A stretch of DNA of 34,063 nt from Pedobacter sp. Lineage in GTDB: Bacteria > Bacteroidota > Bacteroidia > Sphingobacteriales > Sphingobacteriaceae. Below are positions 33,552 through 34,063 of this stretch, in pieces. The notes under the pieces were generated by a model. That model was not told the origin of the DNA, did not search any database, and saw nothing but the letters and a program-made list of their open reading frames with translations. The translations under genes and the position numbers were made by a program. Where the stretch lies: NCBI GenBank assembly GCA_031179845.1, contig JAPSHM010000002.1, forward strand, positions 1-34,063. Reading direction: 5' to 3'. Within the stretch, counting starts at the first letter, position 1. The number at the start of each line of letters is the position of its first letter.

Positions 33552-34063
33552 TTGAGGTATTTCGTTCACATAGGTTATAACGGATTAAATTACAATGGCT
33601 GGCAAAAGCAGCCCGGCGTGATGAATGTACAGGGGGTTTTGGAAAAGGCACTCAGTCAGGTCTTGAAAACAACAGTGTTTATCAATGGATGTGGCCGGAC
33701 AGACGCTCATGTGCATGCCAGTCAGTTCTTCTTCCACATGGATATTGAGCAGCCCTGGGATTTTGATCTGATGTTCAGGCTGAACAAACTGCTACCTGCT
33801 AACATTGCCATCTTTGACATTATTCCCATGGAAGGGCTACCACATGCTCGATTTGATGCGGTGCAACGCTCTTATGATTATTTCATTCACACGTACAAAA
33901 ACCCTTTCCTGAACGGATTGAGCTCATTTTACCTGGTCGACAACCTCGATTTTGACAAGATGAAACGTGCAGCAGCAATTTTACCTGAGTATAAAGATTA
34001 CCGGGCATTCTGCACCAGCCCTGACAAATATGAGCACACGATCTGTTATGTTAGGTCGGCCAG
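33552..34063 (+). CDS. TruA-like tRNA pseudouridine synthase, N-terminal part
   Basis: The first 170 residues of a TruA-family enzyme, cut by the right edge of the window. TruA makes pseudouridine at tRNA positions 38-40. An in-frame stop at 33537 and the absence of ATG or GTG before residue 23 make the TTG at 33552 the only sensible start. It yields RYFVHIGYNGLNYNGWQKQPG, the normal family N terminus, and lies 18 bases after the GH20 stop. The catalytic Asp51 is in GCGRTDAHVHAS, where the usual motif is GRTDAGVHA. HARFDAVQRSYDYFIH matches the second conserved block. The His in place of Gly suggests a Bacteroidota paralogue of TruA rather than the main enzyme. Confidence 0.88.
   Translation, partial: MRYFVHIGYNGLNYNGWQKQPGVMNVQGVLEKALSQVLKTTVFINGCGRTDAHVHASQFFFHMDIEQPWDFDLMFRLNKLLPANIAIFDIIPMEGLPHARFDAVQRSYDYFIHTYKNPFLNGLSSFYLVDNLDFDKMKRAAAILPEYKDYRAFCTSPDKYEHTICYVRSA

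Overview
The window comes from a Bacteroidota chromosome. The most likely source is the family Sphingobacteriaceae (Pedobacter or Mucilaginibacter type). The evidence is two SusC/SusD outer-membrane glycan-uptake pairs, an ECF sigma/FecR anti-sigma/STN-domain SusC signalling cascade, many SPII lipoproteins and Tat-signal TIM-barrel and Gfo/Idh/MocA proteins, A/T-rich leaders with few Shine-Dalgarno sequences, and TAnnTTTG-like promoter candidates. The genus assignment is inference from protein character, not from a search.

Layout. (1) 1-6909, plus strand: a polysaccharide utilisation locus (PUL) that runs in from the left edge, with the end of a SusC, a SusD, a GH144/glycoamylase-type glucanase and a GH3 beta-glucosidase. 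The pairing of GH144 with GH3 points to beta-1,2-glucan or its oligosaccharides. (2) 6915-16367, minus strand: a second, self-contained PUL read right to left as ECF sigma factor, FecR-like anti-sigma, SusC with an STN signalling domain, SusD, a GH99-like lipoprotein whose two expected catalytic glutamates are absent, and a Tat-exported metallophosphoesterase. A shortened paralogue of that phosphoesterase lies beyond its terminator. (3) 16521-18247, minus strand: a YebC-family protein and an SDR-type L-threonine dehydrogenase. (4) 18522-28869, plus strand: ten tightly packed genes ended by a strong terminator. They encode a GMC flavoprotein dehydrogenase with its small subunit and a c-type cytochrome, two Gfo/Idh/MocA oxidoreductases, a DUF1080 protein, an MFS permease and three TIM-barrel isomerase/epimerase-like proteins. 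I read this as a 3-keto-glycoside pathway: C3 oxidation of a glycoside, cleavage by elimination, hydration and reduction. Its enzymes are split between envelope and cytoplasm. (5) 29041-34063, plus strand: aspartate-semialdehyde dehydrogenase, a PBP4-type D,D-carboxypeptidase, a GH20 beta-hexosaminidase and the start of a TruA-like pseudouridine synthase cut by the right edge.

Working together, regions 1 and 2 would bind and import glycans through the outer membrane and trim them. Region 4 offers a route for breaking glycosidic bonds that does not need conventional hydrolases. It passes electrons from sugar oxidation to the respiratory chain through its cytochrome. Region 5 is mostly cell-wall and amino-acid housekeeping.

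No gap between genes exceeds 300 bases; the longest (18248-18521) holds a candidate promoter. I saw no tRNA or rRNA genes, CRISPR arrays, insertion sequences, transposases or phage genes.
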